A stretch of 55,077 nucleotides of DNA, from assembly GCA_001799395.1 (NCBI GenBank), contig MGTJ01000049.1, forward strand, positions 1-55,077, given 5' to 3'. Numbering within the stretch: position 1 is the stretch's first letter; each line of letters starts with the position of its first letter. Positions 8,285-17,944 of this stretch are shown here, one piece after another. The DNA is from Desulfobacterales bacterium RIFOXYA12_FULL_46_15 (GTDB taxonomy: Bacteria; Desulfobacterota; Desulfobacteria; Desulfobacterales; Desulfobacteraceae). Made by a program: the position numbers and the translations under genes. The notes below the pieces were generated by a model. The model had not been told where the DNA came from. It was given only the letters and a program-made list of their open reading frames with translations, and did no database searches.

Positions 8285-9952
8285 TTAAGAATTGATGATT
8301 TCACCATTAAACAGCCGCTTGGCTTCAATCACCAGGGGGTGATTGAAGGCCGTCTGCCGGGCTTTGATTTCATTTTTCTGTTGAAGGTTTTCATCTGTCC
8401 TGCAGGTTTGTAACAATATTCGGATAGACAGATTTTTTTTCAAAAACTCCCTGCATACCTGTTTTAATTCATTTTCTTTATTTTCAATTCTTTGTTTGTC
8501 AAAGGAAGAACAGTTTTCAAGTTCAACAGTGATTTCATTATGGGAGGTTTCTTTGACTGACCCTTTTTTGAGAAGGGCGAAAATAAAGGGCTGGGTTTGT
8601 TCAATGATTTTTAAAAATCCTTCCCAGGTTTTCTGTTCGGATGCCGCGGGAGACGCTTCTGAATTCCTTAGATCCAGAGGGGAATCCAGAGTCATGGCTG
8701 GTTCTTTTTCCGGTATCGGTTTTTTTTTCATCCCGGTTACGGGTGAAGCTGTTTTTTGTTCAGGTAATTGAACATCAGGATTTTGAGGCCATGATTCCAT
8801 GGAGCGGATCTGCCCGGCAAGAACATCCAACCGGCTGATCATATCATCAATTCCGGTCCCGGAATCAATCTGCAACAGCTTTAACAGAACCATTTCGACG
8901 GCAATCCGGGTATGAGATGAATATCGCACAATACCTTCTTCCTCTAAAAGGATTTCCAGGATTGCATGCATATGTTCGACCGGAATCCCTGAGGCGGTCT
9001 GAAGCATTGCCTCTTTTTCCGATTCCGTGATATTGATGGCCGGGCTCTCTTTCCCGCATAACCGGAGGACGTTGAAATTCCTGAAATATAAGATGATATC
9101 AGCATAGAATTTTTTAAGATCAATTCCGGAGTCATTCACTTTTTCAATAATTTCAATAATCCTTGTCCCGTTTTTTTTAAATATGGCGGAACAGATATCC
9201 TGCATCAATTGATGGTCAATGATGCCGAGGGAATTTAAGACCCATTCGGGATCAATCTCTTTTTGTGCCGTTGAAGACAATATCCTGTCAAGAAGACTTA
9301 ATCCGTCCCGTATTGAACCATCGGCTTCACGGGCAATCAGGTCGATGCTTTCTTTTTTGATAGAGAATCCTTCTTTTTCAGAAAGAAGTTTCAAACGGCT
9401 TGAAATCAATTCAAGCGGGACCCGGGTCAGATCATGCCGCTGACAGCGGGACAATATGGTCGAAGGGATTTTATGCACTTCGGTTGTGGCAAAGATGAAC
9501 ATGACATGGCCGGGCGGTTCCTCAAGGGTTTTCAGAAGGGCATTAAAGGCAGCAGTGGACAGCATATGGACTTCATCAATAATATATATTTTATATTTTG
9601 CCGATGAAGGCATATAGGTGACATTTTCCCGTAAATCCCTGACCTGGTCCACACTGTTATTGGAAGCCCCGTCAATTTCAAATACATCGGTACAGTGTCC
9701 TTCAATGATATCCTTGCAGATCCGGCAATTGTTGCAAGGGAAAGGTGAAGGACCGTTTTTGCAATTCATTGCCTTGGCCAGAATCCGGGCAATGGTTGTT
9801 TTCCCGGTTCCCCTGGGGCCTGTAAACAGAACGGCATGGGCTACCCTGTCGGAGGCAACGGCATTTTTAAGTGTAGTGGTGACATGATCCTGTCCTATCA
9901 CATCATCAAAGGTCTGAGGTCGGTATTTAAGAGCTAATACTTGATATGACAT
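8285..9952 (-). CDS. dnaX: DNA polymerase III subunits tau/gamma
   Basis: The 555-residue clamp-loader ATPase of the replisome. Walker A GPRGTGKTT is at residues 45-53 and is followed by the zinc module CKNGPSPFPCNNCRIC. Walker B is DEVHML and the sensor/arginine-finger motif is LSRCQR. Domain III ends near residue 360; a charged linker and a tau-specific C-terminal region follow. I chose ATG 9952 because the longer in-frame extension runs into the tRNA-Ser gene. The leader is 18 nt from the tRNA 3' end and lacks a clear Shine-Dalgarno. A run of nine A residues (coding strand, codons 409-411) is a candidate slippage site, described separately. Confidence 0.96.
   Translation of the reverse strand: MSYQVLALKYRPQTFDDVIGQDHVTTTLKNAVASDRVAHAVLFTGPRGTGKTTIARILAKAMNCKNGPSPFPCNNCRICKDIIEGHCTDVFEIDGASNNSVDQVRDLRENVTYMPSSAKYKIYIIDEVHMLSTAAFNALLKTLEEPPGHVMFIFATTEVHKIPSTILSRCQRHDLTRVPLELISSRLKLLSEKEGFSIKKESIDLIAREADGSIRDGLSLLDRILSSTAQKEIDPEWVLNSLGIIDHQLMQDICSAIFKKNGTRIIEIIEKVNDSGIDLKKFYADIILYFRNFNVLRLCGKESPAINITESEKEAMLQTASGIPVEHMHAILEILLEEEGIVRYSSHTRIAVEMVLLKLLQIDSGTGIDDMISRLDVLAGQIRSMESWPQNPDVQLPEQKTASPVTGMKKKPIPEKEPAMTLDSPLDLRNSEASPAASEQKTWEGFLKIIEQTQPFIFALLKKGSVKETSHNEITVELENCSSFDKQRIENKENELKQVCREFLKKNLSIRILLQTCRTDENLQQKNEIKARQTAFNHPLVIEAKRLFNGEIINS
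8720..8728 (-). promoter_or_regulatory. A9 slippery tract inside dnaX
   Basis: The coding strand reads ATG followed by nine A then CCG, giving Met408-Lys-Lys-Lys-Pro412. Losing one A (or gaining two) shifts to a frame that stops about 9 codons after the tract (CAG CCA TGA), producing a protein of about 419 residues. E. coli gamma has 431 residues, and Thermus dnaX makes gamma by slippage at an A9 run. The position just after the ATPase core fits such a role; function here is inferred. Confidence 0.5.
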
Positions 9953-9970
9953 GCTGTCCGGTATGGTTTG

Positions 9971-10062
9971 TGGCGGAGAAGGAGGGATTCGAACCCTCGG
10001 TACCCGGTTAGAGTACACACGCTTTCCAGGCGTGCACCTTCAGCCATCTCGGCCACCTCTCC
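9971..10062 (-). tRNA. tRNA-Ser (anticodon GGA)
   Basis: A complete class II tRNA read on the minus strand. The acceptor GGAGAGG pairs with CTTCTCC (one G-U), followed by discriminator G73 and an encoded CCA. The anticodon stem CACGC/GCGTG holds loop CTGGAAA, giving anticodon GGA for UCC/UCU serine codons. The long variable arm is visible as GTGTACTCTAACCGGGTACC and the T arm as GAGGGTTCGAATCCCTC. A TTGACA promoter lies just upstream and dnaX begins 18 nt downstream. Confidence 0.97.
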
Positions 10063-10082
10063 GCATTAATCTGATTCAGGGC

Positions 10083-10111
10083 AAAATAGTATCTTTTTAT
10101 AATTGTGTCAA
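10083..10111 (-). promoter_or_regulatory. Sigma-70 promoter of tRNA-Ser-dnaX unit
   Basis: On the minus strand TTGACA (10106-10111), a 17-bp spacer and TATTTT (10083-10088) lie 20 nt before the tRNA 5' end. The -35 box overlaps the stop codon of the upstream methyltransferase gene. No other promoter is obvious before dnaX, so dnaX is probably transcribed with the tRNA. Confidence 0.65.
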
Positions 10112-10866
10112 GGTCTAAACAAGGAAAGATATTCTTCGGTAAATTTATTATCCAATGTATAGATAAAAAGGGAAGAGGGCGAAGAACATTGCCTGTTACC
10201 GTTTTTTACGGCACATACGATTACGCGTGAGGCTTTTGTGTCTGCTTTAACATGGACATACCTGATAAATTCCGGAAAAAAATCATGCCGGCTCAGTGCC
10301 TGGGTCAGGTCCTGAAGTCGGTCAAATGGGAAAACGATGAATAATGATCCCTGGTTTTTGATAAGACGGCTTGAGCATTCAATAAGCATGTCAATATCAA
10401 GGGTTATTTCATGTCGAGCCATGGCTTTTTGGAAGTCAAGGTTAAGTCTGCCGGTTCCAATTTTTTTATAAGGCGGATTGGAAACTATGATATCAGCCCT
10501 GGTCCCTGTTTCTGTAAATTTAATGTTTTTGATATCGTCATGAACGACATGGATTCTTCTTTTAAAACCATTGGCAAGGACATTTTGCCGCGCAAAGGTA
10601 TATAATTCTTTTTGAATCTCAATGCCTGTAATTTCTATATCCGGATATTGATATGCAAGGACAAGACTGATAATACCGCATCCGCATCCCAGATCCATAA
10701 TTTTTTCATTTCTTTTTGGATGGATATGAGCTGATAGAATCAGTGGGTCAATGGAGAAACGATATCCTTTTTCAGGTTGGGATATGATGAGCCGATGAAT
10801 AAATGCGTTATCAGCCGAGAATTTTTCCAATTTTAAACCGGATTTTTTTGACCAGCAGCTGGTCAA
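10108..10866 (-). CDS. tRNA1(Val) adenine-37 N6-methyltransferase-like protein (TrmN6/YfiC)
   Basis: A SAM-dependent class I methyltransferase of up to 252 residues. Motif I is MDLGCGCGIISL and the catalytic motif is NPPYKK, typical of N6-adenine methylation. The family signature GYRFSIDPLIL precedes motif I, as in YfiC/TrmN6, which modifies A37 of tRNA-Val. The start is uncertain: the TTG at 10866 overlaps the preceding gene by 56 nt, while a TTG at 10830 (beginning LEKFSADN) reduces the overlap to 20 nt; neither has a strong ribosome-binding site. It is probably co-transcribed with the DciA-like gene. Confidence 0.82.
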   Translation of the reverse strand: MTSCWSKKSGLKLEKFSADNAFIHRLIISQPEKGYRFSIDPLILSAHIHPKRNEKIMDLGCGCGIISLVLAYQYPDIEITGIEIQKELYTFARQNVLANGFKRRIHVVHDDIKNIKFTETGTRADIIVSNPPYKKIGTGRLNLDFQKAMARHEITLDIDMLIECSSRLIKNQGSLFIVFPFDRLQDLTQALSRHDFFPEFIRYVHVKADTKASRVIVCAVKNGNRQCSSPSSLFIYTLDNKFTEEYLSLFRP

Positions 10867-11131
10867 CGTGTTTATTAATATTCAGAATCATTTCCTTTTC
10901 AAGAAATGTAAGCTGATGAATCCATGCAGAGCTTGATACACTCACAACGAGGATTCCGTCCTTGAAGGAATCAGGTTTTGCATTCATGGCAATGGCTTTT
11001 CCGACAGCGCTTTCCCAGATATCCCAGATCCGCGTCATCCATGTATCCTGATCCGGTCTGAATTTTCCCAGAGCTGAATTCAAGATATCGCTGATATGGA
11101 TCAGCTTGCCGTTTTTGTTCTGCTTATCCAA
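10811..11131 (-). CDS. DUF721/DciA-like protein
   Basis: A 106-residue DUF721 protein. The family includes DciA, the replicative-helicase loader or operator used by most bacteria that lack DnaC/DnaI. Seen here are the hallmark W..AVG..I...A.P..F..G.L.V.V.SS.W...L segment (about residues 34-78) and a C-terminal KIRFKIG strand. The ATG at 11131 follows an AAAGGAT-like site. The start of the tRNA methyltransferase gene overlaps its end. Assignment to DciA itself rests on family membership only. Confidence 0.8.
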   Translation of the reverse strand: MDKQNKNGKLIHISDILNSALGKFRPDQDTWMTRIWDIWESAVGKAIAMNAKPDSFKDGILVVSVSSSAWIHQLTFLEKEMILNINKHVDQLLVKKIRFKIGKILG

Positions 11132-11269
11132 ATTGATTATATCCTTTAAATTATAAGATCATTTATCCCATATCATACTATTCTTATGGAATATACTGAA
11201 ATTTATCCATGCATATGTTCGGCAACGCCTGCTCATGAGCGATTTTTAAAAAAACATTGCCTTTTCGGG

Positions 11270-11297
11270 TTGATAAATATAAATATGGCTATATTTT
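11270..11297 (+). promoter_or_regulatory. Weak candidate promoter for hflKC
   Basis: TTGATA (11270-11275), a 16-bp spacer and TATTTT (11292-11297), about 42 nt before the hflK ATG. The 207-nt gap between the divergent DciA-like gene and hflK otherwise shows no gene. Confidence 0.3.
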
Positions 11298-11338
11298 CAG
11301 GCATCACAATATAAAAATAGACTTATAGGATATTGCTT

Positions 11339-12412
11339 ATGAATTGGGATTGGGAAAAACTTAGGGAAAACCAGCAAAAATACGAGAGTAAAAAAGAAGG
11401 TGGAGGAATTGGAATGCCGAAACCGCCCCAGATGGATGAGTTGCTGGAGCGATTCAGAAATTTAAAGAAATCAGGAATTATTCCTGTTGCTTTTTTGCTT
11501 CTGGCCATTCTTTTGTCTGTTTCAAGTGTTTTTACAATCGGAACGGATGAGGTCGGGGTCATCCAAAGATTTGGGAAATATAACAGGACAGCCCAGCCCG
11601 GATTGAATTTCAAGTTTCCGGCCGGAATTGAAAAAATTACAAAGGTAAAAGTAAAAAGGGTGTATCAGGAAGAATTCGGGCTTGAGACTGAAAAAGCATC
11701 TGTCAACTACAGATCGGGAAATGACAATGCTTCCCTGGAAACACCCCTCATGTTGACCGGGGACCTGAATGTCGCAGTGGTTCCATGGATTGTTCAGTAC
11801 AGGATTTCCAACCCTCTGGATTATCTTTTTAAAATCAAGGATGTTCGGGCTATTTTACGCGATATGTCCGAAGCCACCATGAGAACTGTCGTGGGAGACA
11901 GAAGCATCAATGAGGTGATCAGTAAAAGAGAAGAAATTGCGCTTGCTGCTAAGGAAATTCTTCAAAAAGAGATGGACCGGGCCCAGTCCGGTATTGCCAT
12001 TAACACAATTGAATTAAAAAAGACAAATGTTCCTGATCCTGTTCAGCCTTCTTTTAATGAGGTGAACCAGGCTACCCAGGAAAAAGAGCAGACCATTTAT
12101 AAGGCAAGGGAAGAATATAACAAAGCAGTGCCCCTGGCCCGTGGCGAAGCTAGAAGAGTGATAAAGGATGCTGAAGGATATGCCATTGACAGGATCAACC
12201 GGTCCAAAGGGGATGCAGATAAATATACGGCAATTTATCAGGAATATGTAAGAGCCAAGGACATAACAAAAAAAAGGCTTTATCTGGAAGCGATGCTGGA
12301 GGTTTTTCCAAAACTTGGTACAAAATACATTATTGATTCCGATCAGAAAAATTTTCTGCCTTTATTAAATATGAGCGGAGGAACCTCTCTTCCACAAAAC
12401 CAGACACCTTAA
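11339..12412 (+). CDS. hflK: Membrane protease regulator HflK
   Basis: A 357-residue SPFH/band-7 protein. A cytoplasmic N-terminus is followed by one TM (about residues 45-66, GIIPVAFLLLAILLSV), then a periplasmic SPFH domain (GTDEVGVIQRFGKY, QPGLNFK) and a long helical region rich in Ala, Glu and Arg. With HflC it forms the cage that surrounds and restrains FtsH. I preferred ATG 11339 to a TTG at 11333: AGGA lies about 8 nt upstream and homologues start close to this point. The hflC gene follows 24 nt downstream. Confidence 0.95.
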   Translation: MNWDWEKLRENQQKYESKKEGGGIGMPKPPQMDELLERFRNLKKSGIIPVAFLLLAILLSVSSVFTIGTDEVGVIQRFGKYNRTAQPGLNFKFPAGIEKITKVKVKRVYQEEFGLETEKASVNYRSGNDNASLETPLMLTGDLNVAVVPWIVQYRISNPLDYLFKIKDVRAILRDMSEATMRTVVGDRSINEVISKREEIALAAKEILQKEMDRAQSGIAINTIELKKTNVPDPVQPSFNEVNQATQEKEQTIYKAREEYNKAVPLARGEARRVIKDAEGYAIDRINRSKGDADKYTAIYQEYVRAKDITKKRLYLEAMLEVFPKLGTKYIIDSDQKNFLPLLNMSGGTSLPQNQTP

Positions 12413-12436
12413 ATAAAAGAGTGGAACAGGAATAAC

Positions 12437-13372
12437 ATGATGAGAAATATAATTTTGATTGTTTTTGCAGCAGGTGTTTTTCTGGCATTCAATGCAGCCT
12501 ATGTCGTTGACGAAACTGAGCAGGTGGTTATTACTCAGTTTGGTAAGGTTGTGGGAGATCCAGTCACTGAGCCTGGGTTGAAATTCAAGCTGCCATTTCT
12601 TCAGAAAGCCAATGTTTTCGCGAAAAACCTCTTGACCTGGGATGGCATTCCAGGTCAGGTTCCGACGCAGGATAAAACCTATATTTATGTAGACAGCTTT
12701 GCAAGATGGAAAATCGTTGACCCTATCAGATTTTTCCAGACCGTGAACAATGAGGTGTCTGCCATTGACCGCTTGAATGGGATTATCGATCCAGCAGTAA
12801 GGAACCTTATCACCTCTTACCCATTGGTTGAAAGTGTCAGGAATACAGATCGGTCAATGGATACCTTTGAATATGATGTTGATGACAATGTTAAACGGGT
12901 TCAATATAAAATCAATCTGGGAAGGGACGAGATTACAAGACTGATTGTAGAACAAGCCAGTGGGAAACTGAAGGATTTCGGCATCGAACTCGTGGATGTG
13001 AAGATTAAACGGATTAATTATATTGATAATGTACGTCAGGCTGTTTATGAACGAATGATTGCAGAAAGAAGGCAGATTGCGGAAAAATACAGGGCAGAGG
13101 GAGAAGGCGAGGCAAGTAATATCCGGGGAGAAAAGGAAAAAGAACTTCAGGTCATTAAATCTCAGGCTTACCGAGATGCTCAGAAAATAAAGGGTGATGC
13201 AGATGCAGAAGCTGCAAGGATTTATGCGATTGCATATGGGGCTGATCCTGAATTCTATGCATTTTTAAAATCACTGGAAGTGTATAAGGAATCTTTGAAA
13301 AAAGATACCACACTGATCCTTTCAACAAATTCCGATGCCATGAAATATTTAAAGGGATTAGGGAAAGAGTAA
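12437..13372 (+). CDS. hflC: Membrane protease regulator HflC
   Basis: A 311-residue SPFH-domain partner of HflK. TM at residues 4-22 (IILIVFAAGVFLAFNAAYV), SPFH core from DETEQVVITQFGK, and the coiled segment EKYRAEGEGEASNIRGEKEKE typical of HflC. The length is slightly under E. coli HflC (334). A hairpin (13383-13412) lies just after the stop. Function with FtsH is established for the family; an ftsH gene is not in the window. Confidence 0.95.
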   Translation: MMRNIILIVFAAGVFLAFNAAYVVDETEQVVITQFGKVVGDPVTEPGLKFKLPFLQKANVFAKNLLTWDGIPGQVPTQDKTYIYVDSFARWKIVDPIRFFQTVNNEVSAIDRLNGIIDPAVRNLITSYPLVESVRNTDRSMDTFEYDVDDNVKRVQYKINLGRDEITRLIVEQASGKLKDFGIELVDVKIKRINYIDNVRQAVYERMIAERRQIAEKYRAEGEGEASNIRGEKEKELQVIKSQAYRDAQKIKGDADAEAARIYAIAYGADPEFYAFLKSLEVYKESLKKDTTLILSTNSDAMKYLKGLGKE

Positions 13373-13382
13373 AAAATAATTT

Positions 13383-13412
13383 GAGTATTGAGTTGTTGGC
13401 AACTCAATACTC
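13383..13412 (-). terminator. Bidirectional terminator between hflC and bS22 gene
   Basis: A perfect inverted repeat: GAGTATTGAGTT (13383-13394) and AACTCAATACTC (13401-13412), extendable by one G-C pair to leave a four-base loop. On the minus strand the stem is followed by an AT-rich tract containing six T residues, fitting termination of the bS22 mini-gene. It can also serve hflC from the other side. Confidence 0.7.
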
Positions 13413-13427
13413 CCTGTAAAGCAAAAG

Positions 13428-13523
13428 CTATTTTTTCTTTCTCTGATGTCTGGTTTTGGCAAGGAGTTTTTTGTGTTTATGTTTTCTCATCTTTTTTCTC
13501 CGCTTTTTCATTACACTGCTCAA
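13428..13523 (-). CDS. bS22-type small ribosomal subunit protein (AURKAIP1/COX24 domain)
   Basis: A 31-residue, extremely basic protein starting SSVMKKRRKKMRKHKHKKLL. It matches the AURKAIP1/COX24 domain (mitochondrial mS38) and closely resembles bS22 of the mycobacterial 30S subunit, which shares the SV-KKRRK-M-K-KH-KLL-TR-QR pattern. The TTG start at 13523 is supported by a near-perfect AAGGAGGTGA at 13529-13538 with about 8 nt spacing; an in-frame ATG at codon 5 would be too far from it. A terminator hairpin follows at 13383-13412. It is flanked by hflC (convergent) and a metalloprotease-like gene (divergent). Such short genes are easily missed. Confidence 0.85.
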   Translation of the reverse strand: MSSVMKKRRKKMRKHKHKKLLAKTRHQRKKK

Positions 13524-13636
13524 AAAAATCACCTCCTTTATTTTAGCTTATATTCTATTGATTTAATTGACTGGTCACTATAGCATAACCGCTTATCAAA
13601 TGTCCATTTTTTTATTTCCACAGGAAAAAGCACTGA

Positions 13637-14173
13637 ATGTATAGGTCAAGATATTTTAACATAGACGAACTTCAAAAAGTTGATGAGGCTGTTAAAATTT
13701 CCGAAGAGCTGGTGAATAATTTTTTTAAAATGTCATCAGGCCAATGGCTGAGGAACCGGTATGATATCAAGACAGCCAAGGATCTTGACAGGCATGAACA
13801 TGTGCATGGTCCTTTTGCCCAGGTAATTAAATATGAAGCACGTAAAAAAGAGATGCCATTGGGTTCGTCTTCTTACACGCTTTATAAAGTTTGTCTTCAG
13901 GATGATGCTATTCTTTCAACGGTTCAAAAGAAAGACCTGCTGTTGGAACCTTTTCTCTTATACATTCTCAGTCATGAGCTTGTGCATATTATAAGGTTTT
14001 CAAAATATAAACAACGCTATGAAAACAAAAATGAGTCAGATGTAACCCTGGATGAAGAAAGGCTGGTTCACCTTCTGACTTATGAAATTTTAAAGCCGTT
14101 TCCTATCTCAGGATTGGTGAAAGTATTTGAATTTTATAAAGATTGGCGTATAGTAAACAGGCTGGAATTATAG
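13637..14173 (+). CDS. Uncharacterised protein with HELVH zincin-like motif
   Basis: 178 residues, no signal peptide and no TM. A short HExxH motif, His113-Glu114-Leu-Val-His117, sits in a hydrophobic helix (LLYILSHELVHIIRF). Glu140 or Glu141 (TLDEERLVH), about 23 residues on, could be the third zinc ligand, as in gluzincins. The N-terminal half is helical and unlike any family I recognise. It lies between the bS22 mini-gene and fmdB-groESL, so a proteostasis or ribosome-linked role is possible but unproven. GGAAAAAG precedes the ATG. Confidence 0.6.
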   Translation: MYRSRYFNIDELQKVDEAVKISEELVNNFFKMSSGQWLRNRYDIKTAKDLDRHEHVHGPFAQVIKYEARKKEMPLGSSSYTLYKVCLQDDAILSTVQKKDLLLEPFLLYILSHELVHIIRFSKYKQRYENKNESDVTLDEERLVHLLTYEILKPFPISGLVKVFEFYKDWRIVNRLEL

Positions 14174-14196
14174 TTAAAAAAAATAAATATACTTTC

Positions 14197-14226
14197 TTGA
14201 CAAGAAAGAAAGGCGAGTTATTTTAT
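14197..14226 (+). promoter_or_regulatory. Sigma-70-like promoter before fmdB-groESL
   Basis: TTGACA (14197-14202), an 18-bp spacer and TTTTAT (14221-14226). The predicted transcript start (near 14233) is downstream of an ATG at 14225 and upstream of the ATG at 14270, which supports the shorter FmdB start. No CIRCE element is visible near it. Confidence 0.5.
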
Positions 14227-14269
14227 GGAAGGTTTTTCGAAAGGACCAAAAAATACGGAGAATTTTAAA

Positions 14270-14536
14270 ATGCCGGTTTATGAGTATCAATGCAAAGATT
14301 GTGGAAAAATAGAAGAAGTATTTCAAAAAATATCAGATCCGGTTTGCACAACCTGTTCACATTGCAAGGGCAGATTGAATAAGCTTATTTCACAAAGTGC
14401 ATTTCATCTTAAAGGATCAGGTTGGTATGTTACTGATTATGGTGGGGCAAAACAAGGAAGTGAAACAAAATCAGAGATAAAAAACGATACGACATCTAAC
14501 GAATCAAAAACGGCTTCTGCTAAAGATGCAGATTAA
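14270..14536 (+). CDS. FmdB-family zinc-ribbon protein
   Basis: An 88-residue FmdB-type putative regulatory protein. The zinc ribbon uses CKDCG near the N-terminus and CTTCSHCKG about 20 residues on. The conserved tail motif SAFHLKGSGWYVTDY follows, then a low-complexity Ser/Lys/Thr-rich end. I chose ATG 14270 (starting MPVYEYQC) because homologues begin exactly there and GGAG lies about 9 nt upstream; an in-frame ATG at 14225 adds 15 residues. Located 72 nt before groES in the same direction and possibly co-transcribed. Its biochemical function is not established. Confidence 0.88.
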   Translation: MPVYEYQCKDCGKIEEVFQKISDPVCTTCSHCKGRLNKLISQSAFHLKGSGWYVTDYGGAKQGSETKSEIKNDTTSNESKTASAKDAD

Positions 14537-14608
14537 ATAGCCGAAGCCGAAAGACAAATACATCAATTACATTCAAACAACAAATAGTAAGTAAAGGAGA
14601 AATTGATC

Positions 14609-16581
<1,973 letters not shown>

Positions 16582-16619
16582 TTCTTCATTAAAATGACTT
16601 TGCTCATATGATGTTATAT

Positions 16620-16650
16620 AAGCTCCTGCATGTTAATTGTGCAGGAGCTT
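16620..16650 (+). terminator. Terminator hairpin after groEL
   Basis: AAGCTCCTGCA (16620-16630) and TGCAGGAGCTT (16640-16650) form a perfect 11-bp stem with a 9-nt loop. Only a short T run follows, so it may act with other factors. Confidence 0.7.
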
Positions 16651-16717
16651 TACCATTTGGGCGGTATGAAAAACAGTAAAACCCTTCCGTCTCAAGGGAA
16701 AACTCTTTAATAAGAAC

Positions 16718-16746
16718 TTGACATGGGATGCCTGCTCGTATACTAA
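16718..16746 (+). promoter_or_regulatory. Promoter of the tol-pal operon
   Basis: TTGACA (16718-16723) with TACTAA (16741-16746) at 17-bp spacing, or TATACT (16739-16744) at 15 bp. It lies about 60 nt before tolQ. The same TTGACA/TATACTAA arrangement occurs before rplM, suggesting a strong housekeeping promoter type in this genome. Confidence 0.6.
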
Positions 16747-16805
16747 AGTTTATGATTTTTTTTATATTACAAATATCTGAAAGGTAGAGTTGTAAGAGAG
16801 GTTAT

Positions 16806-17516
16806 ATGGCCGCTGAGAGTGTTGGGCTGTTTTATATGTTGAGCGAGGCAGGTCCGATTGTCAAGTTCGTTATGCTTCTTCTTCTGTTTTTTTCAATCAC
16901 ATCATGGACGATAGTGTTTATAAAGATAAGGTATATCAGGAAGGCATTCAAAGATTCCGCCGATTTTACAGATATTTTCTGGCAGTGTCGGAATCTTGCA
17001 GATGCTTTTTCAAAGGCAAAGGCATTAAGATCAAGTCCTTTGGCTAGAATTTTCATTGCCGCTTATATGGAGATGGCAAGACCGGACGGTAAGGAGACAA
17101 AAAGAACAACCATAAACAAGACAGAAGGATCTTATTTACAGAATATTGGAAGTATCAACCGATCGTTGAAGCGAACCATGAATGTTGAAATGAGAAGATT
17201 GGTTCAGTTGGTTCCTTTTCTGGCCACCGCAGGTAATACGGCACCGTTTATCGGACTTTTCGGAACGGTCTGGGGAATTATGGACACTTTTCAGGGGATT
17301 GGTTTGAGCGGGTCGGCAAGCCTTGCCGTTGTCGCGCCCGGTATTTCTGAAGCATTGGTGGCAACCGCAGCAGGATTAGCAGTTGCCATACCAGCGGTTA
17401 TCGCATATAATTTTTTTAACGATAGAATCCGGGTCCTGGATTCTGAAATGCAGAGTTTTTCTTCAGATATTCTAAATATAATGGAACGTGACATTCAAAG
17501 CCAAATGGAGGGATAA
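16806..17516 (+). CDS. tolQ: Tol-Pal system proton channel subunit TolQ
   Basis: A 236-residue MotA/TolQ/ExbB-family inner-membrane protein. TM1 is at about residues 18-38. TM2 and TM3 carry the conserved LVPFLATAGNTAPFIGLFGTVWG and LVATAAGLAVAIPAVIAYN segments. With TolR it converts proton motive force into movement of TolA. ExbB is nearly identical in fold, but the tolR-tolA-tolB-pal-cpoB genes that follow decide the name. It shares its terminal A with the tolR ATG (1-nt overlap). Confidence 0.95.
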   Translation: MAAESVGLFYMLSEAGPIVKFVMLLLLFFSITSWTIVFIKIRYIRKAFKDSADFTDIFWQCRNLADAFSKAKALRSSPLARIFIAAYMEMARPDGKETKRTTINKTEGSYLQNIGSINRSLKRTMNVEMRRLVQLVPFLATAGNTAPFIGLFGTVWGIMDTFQGIGLSGSASLAVVAPGISEALVATAAGLAVAIPAVIAYNFFNDRIRVLDSEMQSFSSDILNIMERDIQSQMEG

Positions 17517-17932
17517 TGCAGACAGGCTCCGGTAATGGTCAATTCATGGCCGAGATTAATGTTACACCTTTTGTTGATGTAATGCTGGTGCTTCTGATAA
17601 TTTTTATGGTAACGGCACCCATGATGGTTCAGGGGATTGATGTGAATTTACCCAAGGCTACTGCAAAAGCCTTGAAAGGCAGTGAGGAACGTCTGATTGT
17701 CTCCATTGATAACGAGATGAAGGTCTATATCAATGAACAGGTTGTCAGTGTGGAGTTTCTGGCTCAAAAACTCGTTGCGATACTTGCAAATTTAGAAAGT
17801 AAAGACGTATATCTTAAAGCCGATAAACAGGTGCCCTATGGAGTAGTGGTTAATGTAATTTCCAAGATAAAAACGGCAGGAGTTGACAGTCTTGGGATGA
17901 TCACTCTGCCTGATAATGAAGATAAGTCCTGA
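17516..17932 (+). CDS. tolR: Tol-Pal system protein TolR
   Basis: A 138-residue ExbD/TolR-family protein. The N-terminal INVTPFVDVMLVLLIIFMVT contains the single TM with the proton-carrying Asp. The periplasmic domain follows, with the family element V.LKADKQVPYGVVV. It pairs with TolQ and contacts TolA. Length and gene order are typical. Confidence 0.95.
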   Translation: MQTGSGNGQFMAEINVTPFVDVMLVLLIIFMVTAPMMVQGIDVNLPKATAKALKGSEERLIVSIDNEMKVYINEQVVSVEFLAQKLVAILANLESKDVYLKADKQVPYGVVVNVISKIKTAGVDSLGMITLPDNEDKS

Positions 17933-17944
17933 TAAACAACGGGT

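Noticed and set aside
9953-10018. 22-residue N-terminal extension of DnaX
   Set aside because: The extension is a translation of the 3' end of the tRNA-Ser gene; DnaX proteins start at MSYQVLA-type sequences.
11221-11230. Shared GCAACGCCT string near 11221 and 45001
   Set aside because: The match covers only about 9 bases with no further similarity, so it is not treated as a dispersed repeat.
14174-14608. CIRCE element (TTAGCACTC-N9-GAGTGCTAA) upstream of groESL
   Set aside because: Searched by eye; not present. Only a sigma-70-like promoter before fmdB is visible.
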